Notes under the pieces: generated by a model
The model's database searches: none
Told to the model about the DNA's origin: nothing
The model's input: only the letters and a program-made list of their open reading frames with translations
Origin: Planctomycetota bacterium
GTDB lineage: Bacteria; Planctomycetota; Planctomycetia; Pirellulales; Pirellulaceae
Length of the DNA: 12,947 bases
Reading direction: 5' to 3'
Assembly: GCA_024277285.1 (NCBI GenBank)
Contig: JAJRVM010000032.1
Coordinates: 1 to 12,947 of the forward strand
In this document: positions 12,711 to 12,947 of the stretch, one piece after another
Layout: every line of letters starts with the position of its first letter
How positions within the stretch are numbered: position 1 is the stretch's first letter
Translations under genes and position numbers: made by a program

Positions 12711-12947
12711 TATGCCGCAATCCCGCGCTGGTAGAACGGCATGGATCGAATTCGGCCCGGAGGGCCGGTACAGCCTTTGCCGGTGTCGTAAGGCACCGGT
12801 GTGGTTCAAACCAGATTCAGCAAGCCCCGGAGGGGCGATACAGGAGACGCCAGGTTCCGGGGCCTGACGACCCCGGCAAGGGCTGTTTTGGCCCTCCGGG
12901 CCAAAGTGATTTGGGCATGGTTGAGCGGGGGCTTCGGCCCGGAGGGC
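12711..12947 (+). repeat. Compound palindromic element, right copy
   Basis: The same order as at 7599-7885: a GTAGAACGGCATGGATC lead-in, GGCCCGGAGGGCC, GCCGGTG/CACCGGT, GCCCC/GGGGC, CCGGGG-CCTGACGA-CCCCGG and GGCCC-TCC-GGGCC, then more GGCCCGGAGGGC at the window edge, which suggests a further unit beyond. It lacks the extra bases between the third and fourth palindromes that the 7599 copy has. This is the last 237 bp of the window and I see no gene in it. Confidence 0.85.

Overview
The window looks like a chromosomal segment of a planctomycete, most likely in the Pirellulales. The signs are: a secreted protease with an N-terminal LEQLEDRRVLS motif of the planctomycete LEPR-XLL type; planctomycete-style small secreted hypotheticals; an ECF sigma/anti-sigma pair; moderately high GC; and low coding density (the nine genes I accept cover about 66 % of the window). 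The spacers are full of hairpin-forming dispersed repeats.

Layout. Positions 1-447 are a spacer with a palindromic repeat cluster and the intrinsic terminator of the first gene. 448-1458 (-) is a CapI/LspL-type UDP-glucuronate 4-epimerase. It diverges from 1837-3174 (+), a WbpA-like UDP-N-acetylglucosamine 6-dehydrogenase, across a spacer holding 31-bp tandem hairpin repeats. 3553-4113 (+) is a small protein with a methyltransferase-like Rossmann fold and a TTG start. It converges, with a 22-nt gap, on 4136-7258 (-), a 1040-residue secreted subtilisin-family protease with seven roughly 47-residue repeats and two low-complexity linkers. After a repeat-rich spacer come 7942-8730 (-), a membrane-anchored putative anti-sigma factor, and 8763-9338 (-), its ECF sigma factor. 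9800-10000 (+) is a 66-residue acidic lipoprotein with its own terminator. About 0.9 kb of repeat-laden non-coding DNA precedes 10935-11351 (+), a secreted hypothetical with a strong terminator. A 620-bp untranslated region leads to 12074-12637 (+), a NusG/RfaH-like antiterminator, followed by a repeat cluster that runs off the window.

How the genes relate. The epimerase, the dehydrogenase and the NusG-like protein fit surface polysaccharide synthesis: two make acidic nucleotide sugars, and NusG paralogues of this kind usually open long polysaccharide operons, so such an operon may lie just past the right edge. The sigma and anti-sigma genes form a two-gene operon. The protease and the two small exported proteins stand alone.

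Most worth a second look: tyrosine in place of the expected catalytic cysteine in the dehydrogenase; a hairpin repeat family whose arms carry compensatory changes around a constant CTCCG loop; a compound palindromic element bounded by 57-bp direct repeats, one of which supplies the last base of the anti-sigma stop codon; and the unassigned repeat domain of the protease. I saw no tRNA, rRNA, CRISPR array, transposase or defence system.
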